A stretch of 64,000 nt of DNA, taken from assembly GCA_002238415.1 (NCBI GenBank), contig MPMI01000002.1:1-64000 (forward strand), given 5' to 3'. Below the pieces are notes generated by a model. It was not told where the DNA came from. It ran no database searches and was given only the letters and a program-made list of their open reading frames with translations. Numbering within the stretch: position 1 is the stretch's first letter; each line of letters begins with the position of its first letter. Made by a program: the position numbers and the translations under genes. The DNA comes from Desulfurellaceae bacterium bin18. Its GTDB lineage: Bacteria > Desulfobacterota > Binatia > Bin18. Positions 1-7,121 of the stretch are shown here, one piece after another.

Positions 1-1091
1 ATATTCTCCAGCAGCCTCATACCGCCTAGACACACCACCCCGCCAATCGCTCCGATGATGACCGCCCAATACGGCTTCACAATATCCGGCCCTGCGGTAA
101 TCGAGACCAAGCCGGCAATCGCACCGTTCAGAACGGCAAGGAGGTCGACCCGTCCGAGTAAGGGTCGTGAGACGCATAAGGCGGCCACGACCCCCGCCGC
201 CGCCGCCAGGTTCGTGTTCGCGAGCACATTACTCATGGCCACAGCGTCCACCGCGCCAGCCAAAGCGAGCTGTGAGCCACCGTTAAAGCCAAGCCACCCA
301 AACCACAGAATAAGAACCCCTAAGGTAACGAACGGGACGTTCGAGGGTGGCGTGGGCTTGACACTGCCGTCTGGCCGAAACTTTCCTATTCTTGGCCCGA
401 CGACTATGGCGCCGGCCAGTGCAGCCCAGCCGCCGGTCGAATGCACAATGGTGGAACCGGCGAAGTCCTGGAAGCCCATTTCATTGAGCCAACCCCCACC
501 CCACGTCCAGGCTCCAACAATAGGATAGATAATGGCCGTCAAAACGGTCGTGAAGGCAAGAAACGACCAGAGCTTGACCCGTTCGGCCAGAGTGCCGGAC
601 ACAATCGAGGCAGCCGTCGCGACGAAGACCATCTGGAAGAACCAGTCCGACATCGTGGCATAGCCGTTTGCGACGACAGCGGCCAGGGCTTCTGTCTGGT
701 CGGACAACAGGGCCAACTCATCGGCGGAAGGACCGTAGAGAAAGGTTACCGAGCCGACCCAGGAGCCGACATCGACGTACATCAGATTGTAGCCGATGAA
801 GTAATAGGCCAGCCCGGCGACCGAGTACAGCCCGATGTTCTTGAGACAGATCACCGAGGCGTTCTTTGTACGCACCGAACCGGACTCCAGCATGGTGAAG
901 CCCGCGCACATCCACATTACCAGGGCTCCCCAGATGAGAAAGGAGAATGTGTTCAGAACAAACTGTGACTCTTCATCCACGGCCGCCTGCGCAGCATCAG
1001 CCTGTAATAGGAGGCTGAAAGCCACTAGCAACGCTCCTGTTCTCGCGACACTCCGACCAGACCTCCCTCGTCCATCTCTGCTTCTGTTCAT
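1..1091 (-). CDS. amtB: Ammonium transporter (Amt family), 3' end outside window
   Basis: Integral-membrane ammonium/ammonia channel of the Amt/MEP/Rh family. I read the reverse strand from an ATG at 1089-1091, preceded by GGAGG. About 363 codons are visible and the frame is still open at base 1, so the last helices and C-terminal tail are missing. Residues 1 to about 32 look like a cleaved signal sequence (ARTGALLVAFSLLL, then QADAAQA), as in many Amt proteins. Family landmarks follow: FVLNTFSFLIWGALVMWM, MCAGFTMLESG, FGWLGFNGGS and the first pore histidine in STIVHSTGGWAALAG. Amt genes often sit beside a PII gene (glnK), but any such neighbour would lie outside the window. The family assignment is firm; the substrate is inferred from the family. 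Confidence 0.95.
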   Translation of the reverse strand, partial: MNRSRDGRGRSGRSVARTGALLVAFSLLLQADAAQAAVDEESQFVLNTFSFLIWGALVMWMCAGFTMLESGSVRTKNASVICLKNIGLYSVAGLAYYFIGYNLMYVDVGSWVGSVTFLYGPSADELALLSDQTEALAAVVANGYATMSDWFFQMVFVATAASIVSGTLAERVKLWSFLAFTTVLTAIIYPIVGAWTWGGGWLNEMGFQDFAGSTIVHSTGGWAALAGAIVVGPRIGKFRPDGSVKPTPPSNVPFVTLGVLILWFGWLGFNGGSQLALAGAVDAVAMSNVLANTNLAAAAGVVAALCVSRPLLGRVDLLAVLNGAIAGLVSITAGPDIVKPYWAVIIGAIGGVVCLGGMRLLEN

Positions 1092-1142
1092 GCTCGCCTC
1101 CAATCCTGTCTCGATTAACTGGCTGCCACAAGAACTACGAAA

Positions 1143-1196
1143 AAGAGTAAACGTGTCTAACTTTTTTGGGTGATTGGAGGACACGTTTACTCTTTC
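1143..1196 (+). repeat. Hairpin repeat copy R1 (54 bp, terminal inverted repeats)
   Basis: Left arm AAAGAGTAAACGTGTC at 1143-1158 and right arm GACACGTTTACTCTTT at 1181-1196 are exact reverse complements (16 bp). The loop is divergent and T-rich. This is one of five copies in the window (others at 2752, 14552, 41340 and 47090). It lies about 60 nt past the stop of the ABM gene and upstream of the amt start, so here it could act on the 3' end of one gene or the 5' end of the other. Confidence 0.9.
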
Positions 1197-1259
1197 AAGC
1201 AGATACATGCAGGCTCGGGCAGGGCCAGACCCATACATGTATTCTGAGTAGGAGAGCCC

Positions 1260-1565
1260 TCAGACCGATAAGACTTCGGACTTCTCTACCGTATATTTTT
1301 TTGCGTCCAGGGCTCCGGCCAGTAGGCTGGGAGCTTCTTTGAGAAAATTTTGCAGATGCTCGGTCTGAAAGTGGGCGGCAAGAGCCTCTTCCGACTCCCA
1401 TTCCTCGAAGAGGAAGAAGGTATGTTCAGCGGTTGCCGCAGTGTGGAATTGATAACTGATGCAGCCCGGCTCTTTGAGTGTCTCCTCCACCATCTTGGCG
1501 GCAAGAGCCTTGGCGTCATTCCAGCGTTCGGCCTTGACTGGGATTGTCCCTGCAATAACGATCAT
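1260..1565 (-). CDS. Antibiotic biosynthesis monooxygenase (ABM/YgiN-like) domain protein
   Basis: Small 101-residue protein of the ABM ferredoxin-like fold. The family includes cofactor-free quinol monooxygenases such as YgiN and haem-degrading enzymes. Diagnostic features seen are the opening strand MIVIAGTIPVKAERW, the central PGCISYQFHTA segment and the FLFEEWESEEALAAHFQTEHL block, whose histidines and aromatics line the active site in relatives. The length is normal for a single-domain member that works as a dimer. The start ATG at 1565 follows a purine-rich GGAGGGG. The gene stands alone, upstream of amt on the same strand but separated by repeat R1, so its substrate cannot be deduced from context. 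Confidence 0.9.
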   Translation of the reverse strand: MIVIAGTIPVKAERWNDAKALAAKMVEETLKEPGCISYQFHTAATAEHTFFLFEEWESEEALAAHFQTEHLQNFLKEAPSLLAGALDAKKYTVEKSEVLSV

Positions 1566-1728
1566 GCGTCCCCTCCTTCTCTGTTGAGTCCGTTGAGATA
1601 CCGGTTGGCTGAGATCATGGCAAACTCGTACCGAAAGCAGACTTTAGGCATAGAACTACTGGCAAAATCTGTCAAACGAAATAATGATCGAGCAGGTGGG
1701 TTGTAGAAAGTATAACAGGCGAATAGTA

Positions 1729-1764
1729 GACTATAGTCAAAAATGAATATTCCAAGATTTCGGG
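1729..1764. repeat. GACTATAGTC-containing dispersed motif in a 308-bp gene-free stretch
   Basis: The gap 1566-1873 holds no convincing gene. At 1729-1738 is the perfect palindrome GACTATAGTC, followed by ATATTCCAAGATTT. The same palindrome followed by the same block recurs at 45204-45240, about 43 kb away, and the bare palindrome again at 45313-45322. The rest of the gap is unremarkable and must carry the divergent promoters of the ABM gene (minus) and the enoyl-CoA hydratase (plus). An operator, or a remnant of a mobile-element end, are the two readings. Confidence 0.6.
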
Positions 1765-1873
1765 GTTATCCATTCGGCTAAAATGGACATTTCCCAATGA
1801 ACTCTCTGCACGAACTTCACGATAAGAGCTGGGCGGGGTACAGTGGGAAGCATATCAGAAGAAGGAGGGTACG

Positions 1874-2743
1874 ATGTCCGATTTTGAATCTGTCTTGTAT
1901 GAGATCCCTGCGGAGCACATAGCACGTATTGTGTTAAACCGGCCGGAGACACGAAACGCTCAGGATACCAAGCTGCTGTATGAATTGAACGCGGCCTTTG
2001 ACCGTGCGGCACAAGATGATGCAGTTAAGGTCATTATCCTGGCTGCAAACGGGCCTCATTTTTCGTCCGGCCATGATCTACGAGAGCCCAACGTGTACGA
2101 GAAAATGTCTGAATTCGACACGGTGGGAACGTGGTGCGGATTTACCTGTGCGGGTGCCGAAAGGCAGATGGCGCGTGAGAAAGAAATCTACGTCGGCTTT
2201 TGTGAACGCTGGCGTAATATTCCCAAGCCAACGCTGGCCGCGGTACAAGGCAAGGTCATTGCCGGAGGACTGATGTTGATCTGGCCCTGCGATATCATCA
2301 TCGCCAGCGAAGATGCGCAATTCTGCGACCCGGTAGCGAACTTTGGTATTGGCGGGGTAGAGTTCTTCGCCCACCCCTGGGAAGTCGGTGCGCGTAAGGC
2401 TAAAGAGATGCTCTTCACCTCGGACTGGCTATCGGTCGAGGAGGCGAAGCAACTCGGTATGGTGAATCAAATCGTCCCTCGGGAGAAACTCGACGAAACC
2501 GTACTGGCCATGGCCCAAAAGATTGCAAAAAAATCTCTGTTTGCCCTGAAGCTGACCAAAGAGGCGGTCAACGTGGCGGAAGATGCGCAGGGTCGGGTCC
2601 AATCCATGCAAACGTCTTTTGCCTTGCATCAACTTGCCCATACTCACTGGCTGGAGCAGTACGGCGTCCTATTGGACCCGACCGGCTTGCCGCCTGAGAC
2701 GGCCAAGGCCCTAGGCGCAAAACTCAAGCAGAAAGAGACCTGA
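1874..2743 (+). CDS. Enoyl-CoA hydratase/isomerase family protein (crotonase fold)
   Basis: Crotonase-superfamily enzyme of 289 residues, expected to add water to, isomerise or hydrolyse an acyl-CoA in the cytoplasm. The N-terminal IVLNRPETRNAQD and the oxyanion-hole segments FSSGHDL and KVIAGGLMLIWPCDI are plain. The region that normally carries the catalytic glutamates (VANFGIGGVEFFAHPWEVG) is only partly canonical, so true hydratase activity is not assured. An insertion of roughly 30 residues after the first oxyanion segment (FDTVGTWCGFTCAGAERQ) makes it longer than a standard 260-residue hydratase. The start is secured by GGAGG seven bases upstream. It is monocistronic and convergent with the next gene, with repeat R2 between them. 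Confidence 0.88.
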   Translation: MSDFESVLYEIPAEHIARIVLNRPETRNAQDTKLLYELNAAFDRAAQDDAVKVIILAANGPHFSSGHDLREPNVYEKMSEFDTVGTWCGFTCAGAERQMAREKEIYVGFCERWRNIPKPTLAAVQGKVIAGGLMLIWPCDIIIASEDAQFCDPVANFGIGGVEFFAHPWEVGARKAKEMLFTSDWLSVEEAKQLGMVNQIVPREKLDETVLAMAQKIAKKSLFALKLTKEAVNVAEDAQGRVQSMQTSFALHQLAHTHWLEQYGVLLDPTGLPPETAKALGAKLKQKET

Positions 2744-2751
2744 TAGCGAGC

Positions 2752-2804
2752 AAAGAGGAAGCGTGTCCAGCATCTCAGCGCTATTGGAGGACAGGTTTCC
2801 TCTT
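2752..2804 (+). repeat. Hairpin repeat copy R2 (variant stem with paired change)
   Basis: Left arm AAAGAGGAAGCGTGTCC at 2752-2768, right arm GGACAGGTTTCCTCTT at 2789-2804. Relative to the family arms AAAGAGTAAACGTGTCC / GGACACGTTTACTCTT, the left arm has T to G and the right arm the matching A to C, so the stem pair is kept (T-A becomes G-C). The copy starts 8 nt after the enoyl-CoA hydratase stop and ends 4 nt before the stop of the convergent LLM gene, so it fills the space between two 3' ends. Confidence 0.88.
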
Positions 2805-2808
2805 CGAG

Positions 2809-3879
2809 TCAGATGGCTGTTTTCCAGCCTCCCTGGGGCCGGATGTTCCTGGCTTCAGGGATAACGCTGGTGCTGAACTGTTGCATCTGGTCTTCAAGCT
2901 CGGACAATTGTCCGGACGGACAGTCAAAGAAACACACCACCAGCCCATAGCCTGCTTTGGCAAAACCGTGCAGGTCTTCGAGGATTTGTTCCGCCGTGCC
3001 CGTACAGATGCGGCGGGGCGGCTCTTGACTGTGAGGGGCAGCGGGCGGGGGCGGGCGGGGGGGGCGCTCTTGACTGAGAGGATCAGCGGGCGAGGTCATG
3101 CGGGCGGAACTCACGCCCATCATGATAAATCCATCGTGCGGGCGACCGATTGCGTCCAGCTCCGTTCGGATTATTTCCTGTTCTTTGGCATAACGGTCCG
3201 GCTTCGCAAACGGATCGAGAAAAATCGGATAAAAGCCGTCACATGAACGTGCTGCCCGCCGGGCACCGCCAGGGGTGACACCGCCATAGATGATCGGGGG
3301 CGGCTGTTGGCGCGGCTTGGGGTCCATGGACAGAGCGGCAAACTGATAGAACCGCCCCTGGTAGCTGACGACATCGTCCGTCCACGAGCGTTTATAGATC
3401 TCAATACACTCGTCCGTCCGCGGACCGCGTTCGGCATAGGGAATACCGATTGCGGCAAACTCCTCCTGCATCCAGCCGGCGCCAACGCCGTACAGCAGCC
3501 GTCCATTCGAGAGCTGATCGATGGTCGCAAACTGGCGGGCGTCGCTAAGAGGATTGCGATAGGGGGAAATGAGGACGCTCGTGCCGAGCTTGAGGCTGGT
3601 CGTCGTGTGAGCAACGGCGCCCATTACCACGGCGGCATCGAACATGGTATGGCGCGGTTCATAGGCGCGACTGCCTGACGCGTTGGCGACATGCTCGCTT
3701 TCCGAGTCCATGGGCATGCACACATGGTCCGGAAACCACATGGAGTGAAAGCCCAGGCGTTCCGCGAGTTGTGCGGTTTCTACGGGCCGGAGCTGATCCG
3801 CGGGAAGGGAACGGGCCAATACGTTCTGGTCGTCCCGATAGGCCAGACCGTGTGTGGTCGCATATATGCCGATTTCCAT
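2809..3879 (-). CDS. LLM class flavin-dependent oxidoreductase with Pro-rich insertion
   Basis: Luciferase-like (alpha/beta)8-barrel oxidoreductase of 356 residues. Members use FMN or F420; nothing here decides which. Typical motifs are AERLGFHSMWFPDHV near the N-terminus, LGTSVLISPYRNPL, the RLLYGVGAGWMQEEF loop and PPIIYGGVTPGGARRAAR. Near residue 270 a proline-rich stretch (SQERPPRPPPPAAP) followed by SQEPPRRICTGTAEQ interrupts the barrel. At the DNA level this is an imperfect tandem duplication of about 30 bp in a run of G's (around 3020-3110), so the insertion is recent-looking and perhaps tolerated in a surface loop. The start ATG at 3879 is preceded by AAGGAAG. The reaction is unknown. 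Confidence 0.88.
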   Translation of the reverse strand: MEIGIYATTHGLAYRDDQNVLARSLPADQLRPVETAQLAERLGFHSMWFPDHVCMPMDSESEHVANASGSRAYEPRHTMFDAAVVMGAVAHTTTSLKLGTSVLISPYRNPLSDARQFATIDQLSNGRLLYGVGAGWMQEEFAAIGIPYAERGPRTDECIEIYKRSWTDDVVSYQGRFYQFAALSMDPKPRQQPPPIIYGGVTPGGARRAARSCDGFYPIFLDPFAKPDRYAKEQEIIRTELDAIGRPHDGFIMMGVSSARMTSPADPLSQERPPRPPPPAAPHSQEPPRRICTGTAEQILEDLHGFAKAGYGLVVCFFDCPSGQLSELEDQMQQFSTSVIPEARNIRPQGGWKTAI

Positions 3880-3937
3880 AGGTCTTCCTTGTGGTTAGGG
3901 GTTAAGTGTACACTATCTTCGTGTAAAGAAGATTTCC

Positions 3938-5077
3938 TCACAAGCCATATGGCAGATCCTTTGTCGTACAGATTGTAAACACCCGGTCGCCTCGACGAAT
4001 ACGGTACGGCTTCTTCGCTACAGGACTGACGATGTAGTTGTCACCCTGTGGATATAGACCACGGAAGGCCGCGATAGCGGAGATATTCAGTTTATCGGGA
4101 TTGATCTTGCACTCGGCCAGATCGACACGATTTCGCTCGCGACGGATGACGAAATCTACTTCACGACCGGACTTGTCTTGCCAATAGAAAATGTCCTCGT
4201 CCGCGTAATGACAGCGCAGGGCGTCCAGCACCAGATGTTCCCACAACACGCCGCGGTCCTCGTCTCTGATGCTGTCCCAGCCCTTCTCGAAGGTGACAAA
4301 TCCGGTATCGAAAGCATAACACTTGGGACGGCTGACGATCTCGCGTTTTCCGCCGCTATGAAAGGGCCGCAGCAGGTACACCGCATGAGCAATCTGCATG
4401 GCCTCGATATGCGCCTTAACCGTCGGACGGCTCAGTTGGCTCAGATTCGCCAGTTGGCTGTAATCGAGCTGTCCACCGCTCTGGCGTAACAACAGCCGGA
4501 ACAGCGATAAGAATCCCTGGCGGTTGCGGATGCCGAACAGTTCCAGGATATCCCGTGCATAGAAGCTATCGATCCATTCGCTGAAAAACGCGCTGTCTTT
4601 GCGTTCCGCCAGTAGCGGCTCGGGAAGCCCACCGTGTAACAGACGGTGATCAAGAAGCGGTGTGCCGAAGGGATCGGCGCACTCCTCCCACAGCACCGGA
4701 CAGAGGTGAACCGCCTGCTTACGTCCGGTGAGCGAATCTCGGAACTTGCGAGTGGCGGTTAAGGTTGAGGAGCCGGTAGCCAGAATCTTGAGCTGCGGAT
4801 ACTCGTCGGCGGCAATCTTCAGCAAGCGGCTGGGGTCTTCCAGACGGTGTACCTCATCGAATACCACTACCGTTCCCGGTGTCTGGCCGTCGAGAAACAG
4901 TTCCGGGTCATCCAGCGCCCGCAGGCTGGAAGGCAGATCGCAGTTCATATACACTGCGTCCGGCAGCATCCGAGCTAGGCTTGTCTTACCCACCCGACGA
5001 ACGCCGGAGAGCCAGACGACCGACCGGCGGGACCATGCCTGCTGAACCCGGCCTAGCCACAGAGAGCGCTTAAACAT
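3938..5077 (-). CDS. AAA ATPase with DUF4143 domain (ATP-binding protein)
   Basis: 379-residue member of the AAA_14/DUF4143 family, widespread in bacteria and archaea and of unknown cellular role. Walker A is GVRRVGKTSLAR (about residues 25-36), Walker B is TVVVFDEVHRLED, and sensor-1-like ILATGSS follows. The C-terminal half carries the DUF4143 winged region (YSQLANLSQLSRPTVKAHIEAM) and a restriction-endonuclease-like tail with EVDFVIRRE and DLAECK, matching the D...ExK arrangement of that fold. Length is near the family norm. There is no Shine-Dalgarno sequence: the ATG at 5077 lies three bases past a 16-bp-arm palindrome, suggesting a leaderless, self-controlled transcript (inference). Confidence 0.9.
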   Translation of the reverse strand: MFKRSLWLGRVQQAWSRRSVVWLSGVRRVGKTSLARMLPDAVYMNCDLPSSLRALDDPELFLDGQTPGTVVVFDEVHRLEDPSRLLKIAADEYPQLKILATGSSTLTATRKFRDSLTGRKQAVHLCPVLWEECADPFGTPLLDHRLLHGGLPEPLLAERKDSAFFSEWIDSFYARDILELFGIRNRQGFLSLFRLLLRQSGGQLDYSQLANLSQLSRPTVKAHIEAMQIAHAVYLLRPFHSGGKREIVSRPKCYAFDTGFVTFEKGWDSIRDEDRGVLWEHLVLDALRCHYADEDIFYWQDKSGREVDFVIRRERNRVDLAECKINPDKLNISAIAAFRGLYPQGDNYIVSPVAKKPYRIRRGDRVFTICTTKDLPYGL

Positions 5078-5080
5078 ATT

Positions 5081-5116
5081 CGTACTTTACATATAGACGA
5101 CTATATGTAAAGTACG
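5081..5116 (-). promoter_or_regulatory. Perfect 16-bp-arm palindrome overlapping likely promoter of the DUF4143 ATPase
   Basis: CGTACTTTACATATAG at 5081-5096, spacer ACGA, then CTATATGTAAAGTACG at 5101-5116: exact inverted repeat. On the minus strand it contains TTTACA and, 16 bp on, TAAAGT at -12 to -7 relative to the A of the ATPase ATG. A promoter would therefore place the transcript start at or next to the start codon, and a dimeric repressor on the palindrome would cover both elements. The palindrome is seen; promoter and operator roles are inferred. Confidence 0.6.
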
Positions 5117-5309
5117 GAGGCGTGCGGAATCCAAAGGGTGTCCTCGAAACATTCACGGTCGGGCGCAAAGAGGGACGTTCCCCCTTGCGCTAAGGGATAA
5201 CTTTGCAAACCTCCTCCTACTGTAGGTCGGTGAGTACATACCATGCAATAGTCGGATTCCTCCATGCCGGGCGTTTCACGGCGTCGCTCAGACCCTACGA
5301 AACGGCCGA
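5117..5309. other. Gene-free stretch with one candidate hairpin
   Basis: No open frame here looks coding. GCGCAAAGAGGGA / TTCCCCCTTGCGC at 5164-5190 forms an imperfect hairpin downstream of the SelW-like gene (minus strand). It lacks a T-run, so it is at best a weak terminator or processing hairpin. Nothing else was recognised. Confidence 0.4.
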
Positions 5310-5546
5310 TTACGCGGCTTGCTTCTTCAGTGCGGCCTGGACTGCCTCACTGTCGGGAAAGACGCCGGTTTCGAGCTTGGAGTAAATCTTTGTCCCATTG
5401 ACAATGACCTCGAACCGACCGTCGTCATACGGAACCAGGGTCAGACCCTGAACCTGTTGTTTATTGTGGGTCAATACATATTCCGCCAAACTGACGGCTT
5501 CCGGCTCATAACTTCACGCTGCGCAATATTCAATCCGAATATCCAT
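5310..5546 (-). CDS. SelW-like (Rdx/SelT/SelW/SelH family) protein, probable selenoprotein with in-frame TGA
   Basis: Reading the minus strand from ATG at 5546 to TAA at 5310-5312 gives 78 residues with one TGA at codon 11 (5514-5516). Around it the peptide is MDIRIEYCAA-U-SYEPEAV, so the TGA falls exactly where the Rdx family has its second redox residue (CxxC or CxxU). After the TGA the frame continues with family-typical sequence: LAEYVL, QGLTLVPYDDGRFEVIVNG, KIYSKLETGVFPDSEAV. The family has a thioredoxin-like fold and is thought to act in thiol/selenol redox or glutathione-linked reactions. GAGGAGG sits 7 nt before the ATG. ORF callers that stop at TGA miss it. It is divergent from the CoA-transferase gene. 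A single-base error (TGC read as TGA) or gene decay are the alternatives. The bacterial SECIS must lie just 3' of 5514; I could not fold it with confidence. Confidence 0.8.
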
Positions 5547-5695
5547 AACTGCCTCCTCACCTGTGATCCCTACCATACCGGGAAATCGTGCTCAGCGAAA
5601 TGCGCGACGCGATGCGGACTGACTTTGCTTTCTTGACCGGTGTGGTTTATGCTCCGGCCAAAGAATTGCAAATTCCTTTTGTTGAGGAGGGTTCT

Positions 5696-7003
5696 ATGAA
5701 TTGGCGCGATCAATGCGGTGACAAGCTGGTCTCTGCGCAAGAGGCGGTCCGGTGTGTGCGGAACGGCGACTCCGTGCAGTTCAACTGGCTGCACGCAACC
5801 CCCCTCTCGCTGTGCGACGCCCTGCTCGCGCGTACAGAAGAACTGCGCGATGTGAAAATTGGAACCATAGGTCCACTCTTTGACTGGGACCAGCCGGGCG
5901 TGGACCAGGCCTTCACCATTCAGACGCCCTACTTGGGCGTGACCACCCGCCCGCTCATGGGAAAAAAGAATATGGACTTCATTCCGGTGATGTATTACCG
6001 CCGGGGTGAACTCCCGCCAGGCATCGTCTGCGACGTGTATATGACCCCGGTTTCCGCGCCCGACAAGCACGGTTATTGCAGTTTTGGGCATGGCCTGTTC
6101 ATGTCCAAAACCATGGCTGCCGCGGCACGGACGGTCGTGGCCGAGGTCCAGGATGGCCTTATCCGAACCGGCGGGGAGAATTATATCCATGTGTCCGAGA
6201 TCGATTATTTTGTGGAACCGACGCGGCCCGCGGCCGAACTCCCGACAACGCAACGCAACGAAGAAGAAGTCGCGCTGACGGAGGTCATCTGCACCCTGGT
6301 GGCCAACGAACTCATTCACGACGGCGACACCGTCCAAATCGGTTTGGGTAGCGTTTCCTCTCCGCTCGGCATGTATCTAGGCAACAAGAACGACCTGGGT
6401 ATTCACACTGAGGTGATTCCCGCTGGCATTGCCCGCCTGGTGCAGGAGGGCGTTATTACCGGGAAGTACAAGACCGTGAACCCCGGCAAGGTCGTTGCCA
6501 GTGCCGGGATCGGGGTGTTCCCGGACGAGCTGGCGATTATTGATGGCAACCCGAAATTCGAGTTTTATGACTTTACCTACACGGATGATTTGCGCCTGCT
6601 GGTCAATCAAGAGCACTATGTTGCCGTCAATAACGCCCTGGCCGTAGACCTGGGCGGGCAGGGCTGCTCCGAGTCGTTCGGCCCGTTCATGTATACCGGA
6701 ACGGGTGGCCAGACCATTTTTACCATTACCGCGGCCTACTGTAACCCGGGCCGGTCGGTGATCGTCACACCGTCGAGCGCCGTGATTAACGACCGCCGGG
6801 TCTCGCGAATCGTGCCCATGCTTGAACCTGGTAGCGTGGTGACTGCGCAGCGGACCTTTGTTGACTATGTGGTGACCGAATTCGGGATTGCCGAACTCAA
6901 GGGCAAGTCCCTCAAACAGCGCGCCGCCGCCCTCCTGGAGATTGCCCATCCCGATTTTCAGCCGGACCTCAGACGGGAAGCCGAACGCATTTATCATATC
7001 TGA
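5696..7003 (+). CDS. Acetyl-CoA hydrolase/transferase family CoA-transferase
   Basis: 435-residue family-I-type CoA-transferase of the acetyl-CoA hydrolase / 4-hydroxybutyrate CoA-transferase group, moving CoA between short carboxylic acids through a glutamyl-CoA intermediate. Landmarks: DTVQIGLGSVSSPLGMYL, GIHTEVIPAGIARL (with the glutamate expected to be catalytic), VNNALAVDLGGQGCSES, GTGGQTIF and RIVPMLEPGSVVT. The open frame runs up to 5588, but ATG at 5696 is chosen because GAGGAGGG lies six bases before it and homology begins at NWRDQCGDKLVS. The N-terminal half is longer than in the shortest homologues but within family range. It is followed by a REP-like repeat, not by a co-transcribed partner; the natural acid substrates are unknown. 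Confidence 0.88.
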   Translation: MNWRDQCGDKLVSAQEAVRCVRNGDSVQFNWLHATPLSLCDALLARTEELRDVKIGTIGPLFDWDQPGVDQAFTIQTPYLGVTTRPLMGKKNMDFIPVMYYRRGELPPGIVCDVYMTPVSAPDKHGYCSFGHGLFMSKTMAAAARTVVAEVQDGLIRTGGENYIHVSEIDYFVEPTRPAAELPTTQRNEEEVALTEVICTLVANELIHDGDTVQIGLGSVSSPLGMYLGNKNDLGIHTEVIPAGIARLVQEGVITGKYKTVNPGKVVASAGIGVFPDELAIIDGNPKFEFYDFTYTDDLRLLVNQEHYVAVNNALAVDLGGQGCSESFGPFMYTGTGGQTIFTITAAYCNPGRSVIVTPSSAVINDRRVSRIVPMLEPGSVVTAQRTFVDYVVTEFGIAELKGKSLKQRAAALLEIAHPDFQPDLRREAERIYHI

Positions 7004-7018
7004 GACCCCTCACCCCGA

Positions 7019-7095
7019 CCCTCTTCCCCAAGGGGAGAGGGAGAAGAAGGGAGGGAGAGGGCAAAAAATGTAGGGGCAACCCCCTGTGGTTGCCC
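7019..7095. repeat. Two REP-like hairpins between CoA-transferase and DUF255 genes
   Basis: CCCTCTTCCCC (7019-7029) pairs with GGGGAGAGGG (7032-7041). A second inverted repeat, GGGCAACC (7074-7081) and GGTTGCCC (7088-7095), follows. Both sequences resemble short dispersed repeats that recur in many unrelated environmental genomes. A GTG that would extend the next gene falls in the loop of the second hairpin, one reason to reject that start. Confidence 0.6.
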
Positions 7096-7121
7096 GGCCC
7101 GGTCGTTGGCCTCGTGAAATC

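Noticed and set aside
5319-5636. Plus-strand frame of 105 codons across the SelW-like region
   Set aside because: It has no ribosome binding site or family match, while the opposite strand encodes a recognisable Rdx protein when TGA is read through.
7019-7041. GC hairpin as an intrinsic terminator of the CoA-transferase gene
   Set aside because: Stem is good but no T-run follows; it fits a widespread dispersed repeat better.
7086-7121. GTG start extending the DUF255 protein by 12 residues
   Set aside because: The GTG lies in the loop of a REP-like hairpin and the extra residues are not family sequence.
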